Assembly (NCBI RefSeq): GCF_030272615.1
Contig: NC_081406.1
Span: 185,603,770-185,667,769, forward strand
Reading direction: 5' to 3'
Length of the DNA stretch: 64,000 nt
Origin: Cryptomeria japonica
Lineage: Eukaryota; Streptophyta; Pinopsida; Cupressales; Cupressaceae
Shown: positions 1-11,505 of the stretch, piece after piece
How positions within the stretch are numbered: position 1 is the stretch's first letter
How the letters are laid out: every line of letters starts with the position of its first letter
The notes under the pieces: model-generated
What the model was told of the DNA's origin: nothing
What the model saw: only the letters and a program-made list of their open reading frames with translations
Database searches by the model: none
Made by a program: the position numbers and the translations under genes

Positions 1-1246
1 TAACCCCAAAGTGCAAGTATGAACTAATAACAAGATTGCAGAATTGAACTTAAACAATGGAAAGCTGTAAACACAAGGACAAGGCAAGAATGCAAATGCA
101 TACCCGGAGTCAAAATCTGAGTGAAAATGTTTGGGATGGGGGCACGGGTGCCACTGTCCTGATTCTGCCCCTGAAATTGCTCCGAAAACTGTTGTTTTGC
201 AACCTGGAAAGCTGTCAAAAATGCTGAAAACTGTTGTCTGTCAGGAGGACCAGGGCGCCCAGCGCCCCTGTCCTAGGGACCAGGGCACCCAGCACCCCTG
301 TCCTGGCAGGACTAGGGTTCCCCATGCCCCTGTCCTGGTCTTTTGCTCTGCAATTTGGTGTGTGGTTCCATCTCCGTTTGCTTCTTTCGGATCTGCAACT
401 TACGGCGTCGTCTGAATCCCGAAATCTGCACTTATATCTGAAAAAGGTGTTTGGGTGGCTATATAGGGTTTTGCCTTAGTCAAACCCCCGCTTCGGTGAT
501 TTCCACCCAACCCCAAGGGAGGGGTACAAGCCAATCTTCAGTCGGTGATCCCCTATTGTTCCTCAATGCCTTCAAAGCCTTAAATGAATGAAATTGATGA
601 ATGCTTGATTGATGGATGTTAAATGTTGTTGAAGTCTTCAAAGATCTGCTCTTTCGTTGCATAGAAGGTCCCTGAAAACCAAAATTCCCGATCCTTTCAA
701 ATGAAGAAAGAGAGCTCTTATGTATGAAACCCTAGGTCTTAATTTCAACTTTTGGCCGACCTAGAGATTGTATCTCCTGCCAATTTCTTGGGGTTAAGCT
801 TTATTTTATGATTGGATCGCGCTCCTAAAATTTTGGGAAAAATGTCCGGGACCATGTGCACTCCGGGCGCCATGGTCCCGACAACTTTTCACCAAATTTT
901 CAGGGCCGTCGGATATGATGATTTTAGAGAGAATCCCGAAGTTACAGCTGATTTTGAGATGTTTTGACCCTTGAAATCAAGCCCCCAAGTTCAAAATAGG
1001 ACCTAATTAGGGTTTTTGATTAAATGATGTATTGGAAGAATAAAATGAAAGGGGCACACTTTAATGAAAAGGGGCCCAACTTTATGATATGGGAGATGAT
1101 AAAATAGAACCTTAGACCTAATTAATTTAATTAATTAAGTGCTAAAGGGGAAATGCAATGCAAAATGCAAAATGCGCCAAGGCGGGTGCTAAACTAGGTG
1201 TGAAATTGTACCACCCTAGCAAGTGCGTACAATTTACGACATTACA
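1..1246 (-). mobile_element. End of an unidentified LTR retrotransposon inserted in gypsy copy A
   Basis: Homology between the two gypsy copies starts exactly at 1246/1247 (copy B counterpart 17357), so 1-1246 is foreign to copy A. Read on the minus strand it begins TGTAATGTCGTAAATTG at 1246, a normal LTR start, and is followed outward by GGAAC, a possible 5-bp target duplication whose partner would lie left of the window. A TATATA box sits near 458-463. No PBS or coding domain is visible, so this may be a single LTR longer than 1.2 kb. The family is not recognised. Confidence 0.4.
247..338. repeat. Three tandem ~31-bp GC-rich units
   Basis: Three diverged copies of GGACCAGGGCGCCCAGCGCC-like units, each ending CCCCTGTCCT, start near 247, 277 and 309. 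They stand out from the AT-rich surroundings. They lie inside the putative LTR and may be a promoter or enhancer repeat; no function is shown. Confidence 0.7.
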
Positions 1247-1254
1247 GGAACTTG

Positions 1255-2029
1255 CAGCATTAGAGATGTGGGTATTGATACTATATATACTTTTACTAAC
1301 CACTCGAAGATGAGTTAGAAACTTCATCTTATGACTCTAATAACTCAGATAGGAGTTCTATTTATAACAACAATTATTCAACAAGACATTATGACTACTT
1401 TGTCAGGAATGTTGAGATGCTGTCCGTTGACCCTGTTACTGTCACACCACAGTATGTAGTCCAGTCTGAAGTAGGTGATAATGCAAGAAGTAGGTTAGTT
1501 GGGTTAGGTCCACTAAATACTAACATGAATTTTGATAATCCTGTCATGACTCTTCCTAGTCTCAAGACATGTATGCAAGGTAGTCTTCTGGAACTCGACT
1601 GGTCAGTCCGAAGCCATGATGATAGTACCATGAACTCCCTTGAGCCTATTCCAACCTTATCCTTAATACATCTTGAACTGATTGATTGTACCCTTTATAA
1701 CCAACCCTTGAATGTACCTACATTTTCCAATGACTATACATTAGCTTATTATCTCACTGGAGTTGAACCCATGAACTCTTTCACCAGTGAAAAGGGTGAA
1801 AACAAGACTGAAACAAATATCAAGTATCTTAGTCTCAAAAATAAGAAAAATAAAATTAAAAGACCTGATGGTGAAAACCACATTGTGGTGGTAATAGAAT
1901 CTAAAAAAGAGAAAATAAAGGACATACCTAAAGGTGAAAACCTCTCTAAGGCGCCTGAAGGTGAGATACTTGATATATTACCAAGTCATTTCTTATAGAG
2001 GTCTTCTATATTGATCGAGCCAACTCAGC
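1255..2029 (+). pseudogene. Pol-upstream linker region, copy A
   Basis: A 193-codon open stretch (1417-1998) lies between protease and RT in the element. It is acidic and Ser/Thr/Asn rich, then Lys rich near its end, with no recognised domain. The same region in copy B is split by a CAG-to-TAG stop (17574-17576) where copy A still reads CAG, and by a frameshift near 17918, so copy A is the better preserved here. It probably forms the C-terminal part of gag-pro or the N-terminal part of pol. Confidence 0.6.
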
Positions 2030-3490
2030 TAGTGAACATTGGGAGTCAAGAGACACCACACATCATTCATTTAGCTCAATCACTATCAGTAGAAGAGTTA
2101 AAATATTTTAGCAACCATTTTTTAGAAAAGATCAACTTTGCATGGACATAGCCAGATATGCCAGGACTAGATCCTGATCTCATCACGCATCATCTCTCTA
2201 TTACAACATGAGTTAAAATAGTCAAGCACAAACTTTGTAAGATGCATCCTCATGTGGCATTTCTAGTCAAAGTTGAACTAGAAAAATTGGTGAAAGCTGG
2301 ATTTATCAGAGCTATAGACTATGCAGAATGGATATCAAATATAGTACCTATATCAAAGGTAGACAAATCTTTTAGAGTTTGCACAAAATTCAGGGATCTC
2401 AACAAAGCATGTCTGAAAGGCGATTTTCCATTGCCCAATATTGACATGATAGTAGATATGACTATTGGATATGAGATATATTCATTAATGGATGGATTCT
2501 CTGGGTACAGTCAGATCACAATAGCACCTGAAGATCAAGAAAATATATCTTTCACATGTGCATTGGGAACCTTTTGTTGGAATGTTATGATGTTTGGGCT
2601 AAAGAACGTGGGAGCTACTTACCAAAGAGTAGTAACCACTATCTTCCATGATATGATGCATAAAAACATGGAAAATTATGTTGATGACACCCTAGTAAAA
2701 ACCATGAAGAGATCTATGCATATTCAAGAACTAGGCCTCATACTAGATAGAATGGAAAGATTCAAGCTTTCATTAAATCCTAAAAAGTGTGCATTTGGGG
2801 TAACATCAGGAAAATTGCTTGGTTACATAATTTCAAAAAAAGGAATTGAGGTTGACCCTGAAAAGGTCCAAGCTATAATGCAAATGCCTCCGCCCAATAA
2901 TATAAGTCAAATGAGAAGTTTACAAGGTCGTCTTGAGTCAATAAGGTGCTTTATATCTCAGCTAGCAGACAAAGCTCAACCCTTCACAAAGGTATTAAGG
3001 AAAGGAGTTCAATACAACTGGGATAAAGATTGTGAACAACATTTACAACAAATCAAAGAATATCTTTCTAATCCACCCATATTAATGACACCGATTCAAG
3101 GTAATCCACTAATCCTATACATATCATCTACATATACTTCACTGGGGGCACTTATGGGATAACAAGATGACAATATAAAGGAATGAGCTATCTATTACAT
3201 TAGCAGAACATTGGTGTTGTATGAAATGAAATACACTATAATAGAGAAAGCATGCTTGGCATTGGTCTTTGCATCACAAAAATTAAGGCACTATATGTTG
3301 GCACACTCTATTAAGCTAGTACCTAAAATTGATCCACTCAAATATCTTCTCAGTAAAGAAATGCTTATAGGAAGACTGGCCAAATGGGTCATGGTTCTTA
3401 TAGAATTTGATATTGAATGCATGGAACATAAGGCCATCAAAGGATAGGTTATTGCAGACCAACTTGTTGATGCTCCACTTGAAGACAACC
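2030..3490 (+). pseudogene. pol: Reverse transcriptase and RNase H, copy A (broken)
   Basis: The translation shows Ty3/gypsy RT blocks: DFPLPNIDMIVD, SLMDGFSGYSQI, FGLKNVGATYQR and the catalytic YVDD near 2680. The normal RNase H follows (LGALMG, then EKACLALVFASQKLRHYM). The main open run is 2242-3162; it is closed by a TAA at 3160 and resumes at 3211-3447 up to a TAG at 3445. Both stops sit where CAA or CAG is expected, and copy B has the same two stops. The product would copy element RNA into DNA in the cytoplasm; this copy cannot make it. Confidence 0.92.
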
Positions 3491-3495
3491 TACCT

Positions 3496-3940
3496 ATGCA
3501 TATAGAATTTCCAGATGAATCAATCATGCACCTTACTGAACAATCGTGGAAGATGTTCTTTGATGGGTCTTTCACTCAACATGGTTATGGTGCCATAATA
3601 CTTTTTATTACTCCTCAAAAACATTCAATTCTGAAAGCTTACAAGATTTTCTTCCCTTGCACAAACAACATTACAAAATATGAAGCTTTGGTAAACGGGA
3701 TCAAGCTGGCCATCGAGTGGAAGATTGTTGAATTACACATCTATGGAGATTCTCAACTCATCATCAACTAAATCAACTACCTATATCAAACAAGAGATGA
3801 CAAACTAATGCCTTATAAGAGAATGGTGGCTGATCTCAAGAAATACTTTACCTTTGTATCATTTCAGCAGATCCCCAGAACAACAAATAGAGCAGCGGAT
3901 GCAATGGCCACTCTCGCATCTATACCACAACTATAGGAGT
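3496..3940 (+). pseudogene. Second, archaeal-type RNase H (aRNH), copy A
   Basis: After the normal RNase H comes a second RNase H-like domain. Catalytic positions are visible as FDGSF (Asp), KYEALV (Glu), GDSQLI (Asp) and, past a stop at 3769-3771, RAADAMA (Asp). A dual RNase H arrangement is characteristic of the Tat lineage of plant Ty3/gypsy elements and is the best lineage marker here. The stop at 3769 (probably CAA to TAA) is shared with copy B. Confidence 0.85.
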
Positions 3941-4069
3941 CTAATTTTCACTTTGAATTCCTGGTAGAAGAGTTACATTATCCTTCCTATGATTCCCTCG
4001 AGTCCCAAATGGTTTGTTCTATTATTGGACATGACTCATCTCGTTCTAGCCATATTTACTCTTACCTGT

Positions 4070-5297
4070 GTGACTAAGTTGTCCCTGCTAATTTTTCCCG
4101 AAATGAAAAAAGGAACCTAATTCGAAATGCGTCACAGTACGTCATCATTGTAAACAGCCTATTTAGGCAAGGTTTAGATAATACTTTTCTTAGATGTCTA
4201 TAAACTGAGGATTCCCAATGCGCATTATCTGAGGTTCATGAAGTTGTTTGTGGATCCCATTCGAATGGTCTAACTTTAACATGAAACCTACTAAGAGTTA
4301 GCTACTACTGGCCAAACATGGAGAAAGAAGCTATTAAATTTGTTAAAACCTGTGAAAAGTGCCAACTGCGTGGGCACCTTATCCATGCCCCATCAAGGGA
4401 TCTCATACCCTTTGTAAAACACTGGCCCTTTCAACAGTGGGCATTTTATCTAATTGGCCAAATATATCCTACATCATCTAACAGACGCAAATTTATTATC
4501 ACTGCCACTGAGTACTTCACTAAGTAGGTAGAAGCGGTTCTACTCATCAAAGAAACCTACAAACAAGTAGTTCTATTTATTCTTAATTATATCATCTGCA
4601 GGTATGGTATGCCTTCATCCATTATAACTGACAATGGAGGACAGTTCAAGAACAAAGATTTAAACGAACTCTGTGAAAAATTCAAAATAAAACAACACTA
4701 GTCATCAGTGTATTACCCTCAAGGTAATGGACAAGCAGAGGCATCTAACAAAAACCTATTGACTATCTTATACAAAATAGTGAACAAATCTAGGAAGGAT
4801 TGGCATCTGCAGCTCAATCTTGCACTGTGGGCTTATAGAACAAGTATCAAAACACCTACTGGGGCTACACATTTTTCTTTGGTGTATGGGTATGAAGTAG
4901 TATTACCTATTGAGGTGGAAATACCATCTCTAAGATTTTCTTTGCAAGGTCTTCTTACTAATGAAGAATATAGAATATCTAGATTGCAAGAGGTTGAATT
5001 TCTAGATGAGCATCGGCAATTGGCGTTTGATCATCTCAAAGAGTATCAAAAGAGAATGTCCATAGGATATAACAAGAAGGTTCGACAAAGAGAATTTCAA
5101 GTTGGTGACCTAGTTCTAAGAGAAAATCCTAAAAATCAACAGTTTTGAGACAACAAAGGGAATTTCGAACCCAACTGTATGGGTCCCTATATCGTTACTG
5201 TAACTTTTGGCTCTGGTGCCTATCAAATCTCAACATCGGAAGGAGAACAACTCCATGAACCAATCAACAACATCCATCTGAAGAAATTATTCACCTA
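4070..5297 (+). pseudogene. Integrase, copy A (broken; first catalytic Asp lost)
   Basis: The zinc-binding part is recognisable (a VHE...SHSNG stretch, then KTCEKCQ at 4348-4368). The core has TDNGGQFK (second Asp) and YPQGNGQAEASNK (Glu). The first catalytic Asp is replaced: copy A reads AFYLIGQ where copy B has AFDLIGQ. Two stops at 4525-4527 and near 4700 are TAG where copy B has TGG, so they are private to copy A. The stop at 5146 is shared with copy B. No chromodomain is seen at the C-terminus, as expected for Tat elements. Confidence 0.9.
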
Positions 5298-5319
5298 AAT
5301 ATTCTCTGCTCCAACAACC

Positions 5320-5475
5320 TATACAGCTAAAATGTCTTGAACAAACTCCTAAAAAATCATAAAAGTCCTGAACAAACTCCTTAAAAAAAATTGTAAAATG
5401 TCCTGAACAAACTTCTAAAAATCATAAAATGTCCTCAAGAAATCCTGAAAATCAGAAAAAGTCCTTAAAAAAAAA
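5320..5475 (+). repeat. Short tandem motif after integrase, copy A
   Basis: Four to five imperfect copies of AAAATGTCCTGAACAAACTC with A-rich spacers follow the pol stop. The equivalent block in copy B is 21435-21600. It is probably part of the non-coding spacer; nothing else is seen in it. Confidence 0.7.
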
Positions 5476-6914
5476 AGGGGATCTTTTCCAAGCAGATGAA
5501 AACCTAGCAAACCGGCACCTCTTTTACTCAAGCACTCCATCTATCAATGCAACATTGGCATTTCTGCTTTTTCGCATTTTTTCTTTCGCTTGTACATATT
5601 TTAGTCACTTTTGTGACATCCTGGTTCATTGGAACCCTCATGGCTTGAAACCAATCACTAACCTAGTCTTAGGATAATTGACTGATCAATTTGTATATCC
5701 TAAGCGATATCAACCAAGTCATCTTTACGTTAGTAAAACCTGGCCATCCACTCTGAGTCAGTCACCTATCTCCTGACTATTGAAGAGTTTTATCACTGAG
5801 TTAACAAGCAAAACAATATAATGAAAAACAATCACTAAACAGTTTGAGATATGCATAAAATTTTCTTTGTGTGTTGTCTTTAATATTGGTTTTCGATTAT
5901 TATCCCTCTGAGTAACTCGAGGAAGTCTATCTTGACTAAGAGGAGCAAGGATTGGGGGAATAATATTTTCTTTGTTTTCTGCTTATAGGAATGATACCAA
6001 TGATCTGGAAACATCTAAATTAGCTGGGTGTATGTGATAAGAGCCTTTACATCAAGGTGAAATTGCCTCACATACCTTGATTCAACTTATTTGAATGCTA
6101 CAGGGAGGTTCCCATCATTTCTTTGTCTATTTTGAGGGAATTTCTTTATCATGCAATGTAGGTCCCTGCGACATCTGTCCAAGGATATGAACAAAAAAAA
6201 GGGTCATTGCGGACAAGATAATTAATATTGCACATGAAAAGAAATGAACTCTAATTTGCTTGTTGTGCTTGTAAAATGCTCAATGAAAATTAAGTTTTTC
6301 AAAATCCAGTGACTAGGTTTAGGTTGCATTTTGCATATCATCTTGCATTTCATTCTGCATTTTGTGAATTAAGAGTGATTTTGGTATGGTAACAATGATC
6401 TCTTTATCTTCTGCATGAGCATTGGAAGCTTCATCATTTCTTAGCTAAGTGGTCTCTTTTCATCATTTCTCCAATCGAGTACTTGTGTTTTGAGATGCTA
6501 GCTGCATACATAAGCATCTTATATAGATTCATACATTCACTATCATTCATTTTCATTCCTCTTATTCATAGAAAAATGAAAAAAATTGCATTACTCATTT
6601 ACATTCATCTATTTGCATATGAAAAAGAAACAAAAATAGACATCCATAATCATTTGCATTACATAAATTCATACTAAATCAGAAATGCATACATGTAGAA
6701 TAAAGCATATAGAAAGCATCTCAAAAATCAAATCAACACAAGTATAATGAATTTGAATTGAATCTCGTATATATATACATATATCATATCAAGTCTAAGA
6801 GTACAAAATGATGTCCAATGACATGTACAAACTCCCATCGGAGCAAGAATTGTATCGCTATAAAAAATGGGTGTCTACAAAAATATCTGAGCTACAAAAA
6901 TAATATCTAGGTCT
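5476..6914 (+). other. Non-coding spacer between pol and the antisense gene, copy A
   Basis: About 1.4 kb of AT-rich DNA with no supported reading frame, collinear with copy B 21601-22791 and 25767-25984. The copy B nested copia element is inserted at the site equivalent to about 6673-6678 here, so this copy shows the empty target sequence. Confidence 0.7.
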
Positions 6915-8692
6915 GGGCCTCTCCCTCATTGCCTAGTGGAGGAGGTGGAGCCTGATGAATAGGATCTTGATGAGGTGCCCGAGATCGCTCTGAAAGTTCC
7001 ATATACTATGAGTAGGGTATAACCTACAACGCAATTGGAACTGTGACACTATATGCTACAACATAGTACGCTGCTCTATCTCTTCTCTCATCTCTAAGAT
7101 CTGGCGATCATGCTCAACCCTAAGATTGAGAAGTTGTCAATCTCACTCTGCTAGTTGAGTCTGAGCCACTGTCAACTATGACTGCAACTCTGCTAAACGT
7201 GCCCTCATCAACTGTCCAACGTTCATACCCTTCTCTCTCACAAGCTCTCCACCCCATCTCCACCTCCAGCTTCACCCTTCTCCTCTGGCCACTGACAAAC
7301 TTGTCTTGGAGCTACTCTCTCCTCCTTAGCTCTGCCCAATCTCATGCCTATACCTCCAAGAGATCCACCCTCACCCCTCTATTGCCCTACATCAACTAGT
7401 ACCCTGCTACCTATAGCACCAGGATCACCACCTATCTGCCTCAGAGCCTCAAGTCTCTATCCCTATCTCTAGCCCTACCTCTGACCCTTTCCCTGTCCCT
7501 ACATGGGGGCATCATCCTCAGCCTCCTCAATGCAAGGAGCCTACTCAGCTGGATCCATCAAATGAGAGAATGGATGTTGCTGAAAAAAATCTCTATACTG
7601 GAGCAATACCCCTACATCTGCAATATCACCCAAGTAATCCTTTCTAAGTCTTTGTACACTAGTTATCTCCTGCATGGCCAAGGAATAGGATAACCTTGGG
7701 GACCATCCCTTCCTCTCCTCATCAGCATATCAGGCATAAGTCGTAAAATTTTGTGATACCCCCTGAGGCCCGCCATACTGCCTCATCACTCATGATGCTA
7801 CAAACCACTCCACTATCATCTGTGATCTGCCAATAAGAGGGTGAGTAACAAAAAGGTCTCTGCATACCAGCCTCTAGTCATCCCATGGCTCTAAGCCCCT
7901 GTAAGGCCTCCATACCATGGTTATTAGGTCATCCAACTGCCGCCACCAAAAATCCATCTTGCCCAGATGGGGCTGTGTAACATAGCTGACATACCTATAT
8001 ACAACCGGCTGCCTAGGCTCTCTACTATCATCAACGATAGGCCGACAAACTGGGAGGTGCTCCCAAGCCCAAACTTGTAAAATCAAAACACCAGCGACCA
8101 TGCTCTTGCCCTCCCTGTACACTATCTCATGCATCTCACGATACATGTGGGCCAAAATGCAAGAACCCCAGCTAAGCCTCTGGGGGGTCTCCATCAATCT
8201 CTCCAGCATCCGGCCCCATCCACACTGAAATCCCTACTGACCTCTATCTGGCATCAGAAAACAACTAATAAAACCTGCTAGGATGCAAGCCAAAGGAAAC
8301 TCATCATTGTACCTACTCATCATGATGTCGCAACTGATGGAGCGTGTTAGGATATTAGGATCCCTGAAGACATGCCTCGCTGCCTGTAATCCGGGAAGGT
8401 GTCCTGAATCATAGTCCACCTTATCCCCAACAAAAGGGATATAGAGGATCCTATATACATCCTCGGGAGTGATAGTCATCTCCCCAACTAGTAAGTGAAA
8501 GGTGTTATGCTTGGAATGGAATCTCTCTACCAATGCTATGAGCATATCGTGATTCACCCAGATATCAGGTAATGTCAAAAAATGTGTCAAGCTACACAAG
8601 TCAATATGAGCTAGCTCAACCTCTGATAGCTATTGAACTAAAGCCATGGTAAATGGATAAACACACCTAAAGAGCACATGAGGCAATCGAAC
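6915..8692 (-). pseudogene. Plant mobile domain (PMD) gene, antisense, copy A
   Basis: The minus strand encodes a plant mobile domain protein, broken by a few stops. Recognisable blocks are FHSKHNTFHLLVGEMTIT, GDKVDYDSGH, ACILAGFISCF, QVWAWEHLPVCRP and, further on, EWF...VMRQYGGPQG. The longest open runs are 8599-8234 and 8209-7874. An ATG at 8647 is followed after a few codons by TAG. PMD proteins include the MAIN/MAIL family and PP7-like long forms, and the domain is also known from transposable elements. Its position between integrase and the 3' LTR, in reverse orientation, repeats exactly in copy B, so it is part of the element and not a chance insertion. Confidence 0.8.
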
Positions 8693-9155
8693 CTGCAAAA
8701 TCAAACAATAGAGTATCAGAATATGTTCCAACTAAGCCTACAAGTGGAGTAAAACATCACACAAATCCAACTACATCAATTGAAAAAGCAAAATTTCAAG
8801 TTTAGACCTTCAAAAATGCTCACTGTTTTCCAAATGACAAAACACAAAAGATCAGAAACTCGTACGAGTTAGGATTGAGCCCTGTACGACAAAAGACCCC
8901 CGAACGATAAAAGATTAGACTCTGGATGAAAAAATGGTCTTTCAAGAAGGTTGTCGTATGACACAATGGTGGCCCTAGAACGACAAATCTAGTGGTCTGA
9001 AATGACAAAATAAAATTTAGCAGTTTGTCATACGAGACAGGATTCTGTCTCACATGACAAAACAAGAAAACTCGACTCAACATGCCAAAAAACTTGAAAA
9101 ATCAACAAAAAATTTAAATTTGGAATGAATAACAAGCCTAAGATAGATCACTTAC
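8693..9155 (-). other. Putative intron upstream of the antisense PMD gene, copy A
   Basis: On the minus strand a donor-like CA|GTAAGTG (9155) and an acceptor TTTGATTTTGCAG (ending 8693) bracket 463 bp. A short upstream exon would start at the ATG at about 9212. The phase does not join cleanly to the PMD frame, so the model is tentative. The interval also holds a cluster of GTACGAC and TCRTAYGA motifs (8855-9060). Confidence 0.35.
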
Positions 9156-9215
9156 TGGTGGCTCATAGTGTTGCGGTCAATTATGTCATCTCTGGTGCTT
9201 GAATCGATGCTCATG

Positions 9216-10375
9216 AGTAGGGACCACCATTTTTCTCACAGAAGGCTTTTTGAATTTTCAAACTTTGGAGGGTTAAGATGAATTGAAACTGACACTTTTG
9301 TCCCATATATAGCCAAAAACCTAATTTTTCAACTTGCTCCGATGGTCATAAAAATTGTACCCTTAGCTAATTTGCCCATTCTGACTCCATTTTCGGGATC
9401 AAAATCGAAATTCAAGATCATATTTCTAGTCAATTTCACAAAGTAAGGACCACTTAGCGCTTTTCATCAAAGGCTCATTCTCTCTTCTCATTGCGCTCAA
9501 TTTTATTTCTACAAATCAACTTTGCACTCAATTTCTTATTAATCAACGCAAAATTTTCAAAAATTCCTTTGAATCAATTTGTGCTCAAAACAACTTATCA
9601 TTGCTAAAAATTGCCTATAATCATGTACCCTCACTATCTTTCGATTTCGTTCCTGAGGGGGCATGCTGGTGACCTTATGACCTCACATTCTTCAATGCTG
9701 ACAAAATTTTCATATCTTCATCGAAAGTCAAGCAAAACATCTTTTTCAACTAAAGAAAATCAAATAAGACCTCATCGCTAGGGGCATCTCAACTTCATCA
9801 CTTTATATCAAGTTGAGATTTCTCGATCATTTGAATCAAATCAGTCTCTAGGGGCATCAATTTCATTACTTCAAATCAAGCTGATATTTGTCTTCATCTC
9901 AATCAATCTCTTAATGTTAATTAGTTTCATCTCTTTTCATCAAGCTGATTATTCATTTAAACTCAATCAAGGGTTTAAAGAGTTTATTTGATCATGTTCA
10001 ATCTAAGTAGGTGTTTAGTTTCATTGCTTTGGATCAAGTTGGAAAATTTATCTTTGCTCATTGTGTCTTGATCAATCAAGTTGAAGATCGATTTTTATCA
10101 TCACTCACTGTATCTAAGTTCAATCAAGTTCTAGATCAATAAGATCCACTTCTTGATCAATCAAGTTCAAGTTCATTATCTTTTATTTTCTAACATTCCC
10201 AAGTTCAATCAAGTTCAAGAATGGTATCACTTTAATCAGACTTCATTCAACTTCACCACTTCGAACCAAATTAAACACCTCGCTTTCATCTAGTTCATGA
10301 TCAATCAAGTTCAGAACTGGTATCTCCTAGACATCAAATTTTCTTTGAACCAATGCGCTACTCGCACATTAATTC
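9216..10375 (+). repeat. Spacer with dispersed TCAATCAAGTTC repeats, copy A
   Basis: No gene is seen. From about 9780 to 10320 the sequence repeats short variants of CTAGGGGCATC and GATCAATCAAGTTCAAG at irregular spacing, just before the polypurine tract. The same block is present in copy B (28930-29470). It may be a decayed tandem repeat or part of the element's 3' non-coding region. Confidence 0.6.
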
Positions 10376-10388
10376 AAAGAGGGGCAAA
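10376..10388 (+). promoter_or_regulatory. Polypurine tract of copy A
   Basis: CAAAGAGGGGCAAA lies directly before the LTR start TGTAATACCC. It primes plus-strand DNA synthesis in LTR retrotransposons. The same tract precedes 29537. Confidence 0.8.
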
Positions 10389-11483
10389 TGTAATACCCTA
10401 AAAATGGTCATCTAAAACATGGGCCCCTAATCTCAACAATGTCACCAAGGTGCTAACCAAAGGCAATTAAATAAATCTTGAGCACACAATTAATTCTTTA
10501 ATCATCAAACCTCCCATGGCAAATTAATCACTCAATATTAATTAAATATTTATTTAATTAATTAAATAATTCCAAGTAAATCATTTTTAAACAATTATCT
10601 TATTTATTTTATTAAATATCCTAGCATACTTAAATAAATCAATTTGCCATAAATCTTCAAAAAAGGAAACAAATCAAGAAAAAGGAATTGGAAATTATGA
10701 GCACAAATCTTCAAAAAAGGAAATAAATCGAAAAAGGAATTAATTGACCAAGAAAGAAATAAAAATTGAGAAAAAGAAATCAATTGGAGGTAATCTTGAA
10801 AAACAAATTAAAAATTGATAAATAATCTCTGAGAAAGCAATTAAAACAATTAAATATTAAAATTGAATGAAATAGAGAATAAATCAGTTTTTTCCTTATT
10901 TTATCTTAATTTTAGTTCAATTTCCTTTAAAACTGAGAAAAGCATCCAATCACATCAATTCACCTGTATTATGCTTCCTCTTGGAAAATCTTGACTGCTC
11001 ATCATCATTTGATATCAGCCTTTGGTTTCTTTCTGAATTTTCTATATATTCAGGGTCTCATTTCTCATTAAAAAATCCTAGAGAATATATTGTTATTATG
11101 CTATTTTTGCTCTAGGTTCATTGATAATTTGCATTCAGATATTGCATATTAGTTATTTCATATTTCTTAAATCACTTAGCTTAAATATTCATATATTGCT
11201 TAAATCATGTTAGATTAATCTTGCATATATAGCTTAAATCTTGTATCCATCTAGCTTAAATCCATGCTCATATAGATTTAAAAATCCTTCATTTAGGTGT
11301 TGTCTAGTCACTGGATAGCTTAGCAATCTGCGAGCAATCTAAACTCGCATCTAATAGAAGGCAATGGGTTGCTTTGTTATGGTTTATTATTCATTGATTA
11401 TTGATTTACTTACCATGCATCTAATGACTTAATTCAAGTGTTGTGTATTCCAGATACAAATATAGGTCGGCTTTTCACACACA
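10389..11483 (+). repeat. Middle LTR shared by gypsy copies A and B
   Basis: This 1095-bp LTR starts TGTAATACCC and ends CACACACA. It is closely similar along its length to the LTR at 29537-30634. A polypurine tract precedes it and a PBS follows it, so it is at once the 3' LTR of copy A and the 5' LTR of copy B. Confidence 0.9.
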
Positions 11484-11487
11484 TTTT

Positions 11488-11505
11488 TGGCACCCATCGT
11501 GGGGC
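11488..11505 (+). promoter_or_regulatory. Primer-binding site of copy B
   Basis: TGGCACCCATCGTGGGGC starts four bases after the LTR end. It resembles the TGGCGCCCACCGTGGGGC-like PBS common in plant Tat-type elements, with two changes. It would bind a tRNA 3' end to prime minus-strand synthesis. Confidence 0.8.

Larger units (their letters stand above)
1247..10388 (+). mobile_element. Ty3/gypsy (Tat-type) element, copy A, internal part only
   Basis: This stretch is collinear with 17357-22791 plus 25767-29536 of copy B and contains, in order, a linker of unknown function, RT, RNase H, archaeal-type RNase H, integrase, a non-coding spacer, an antisense PMD gene and a polypurine tract. Its gag-protease half is missing from the window. 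It ends at the LTR 10389-11483, which it shares with copy B. Many stops and frameshifts make it inactive. Confidence 0.9.
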
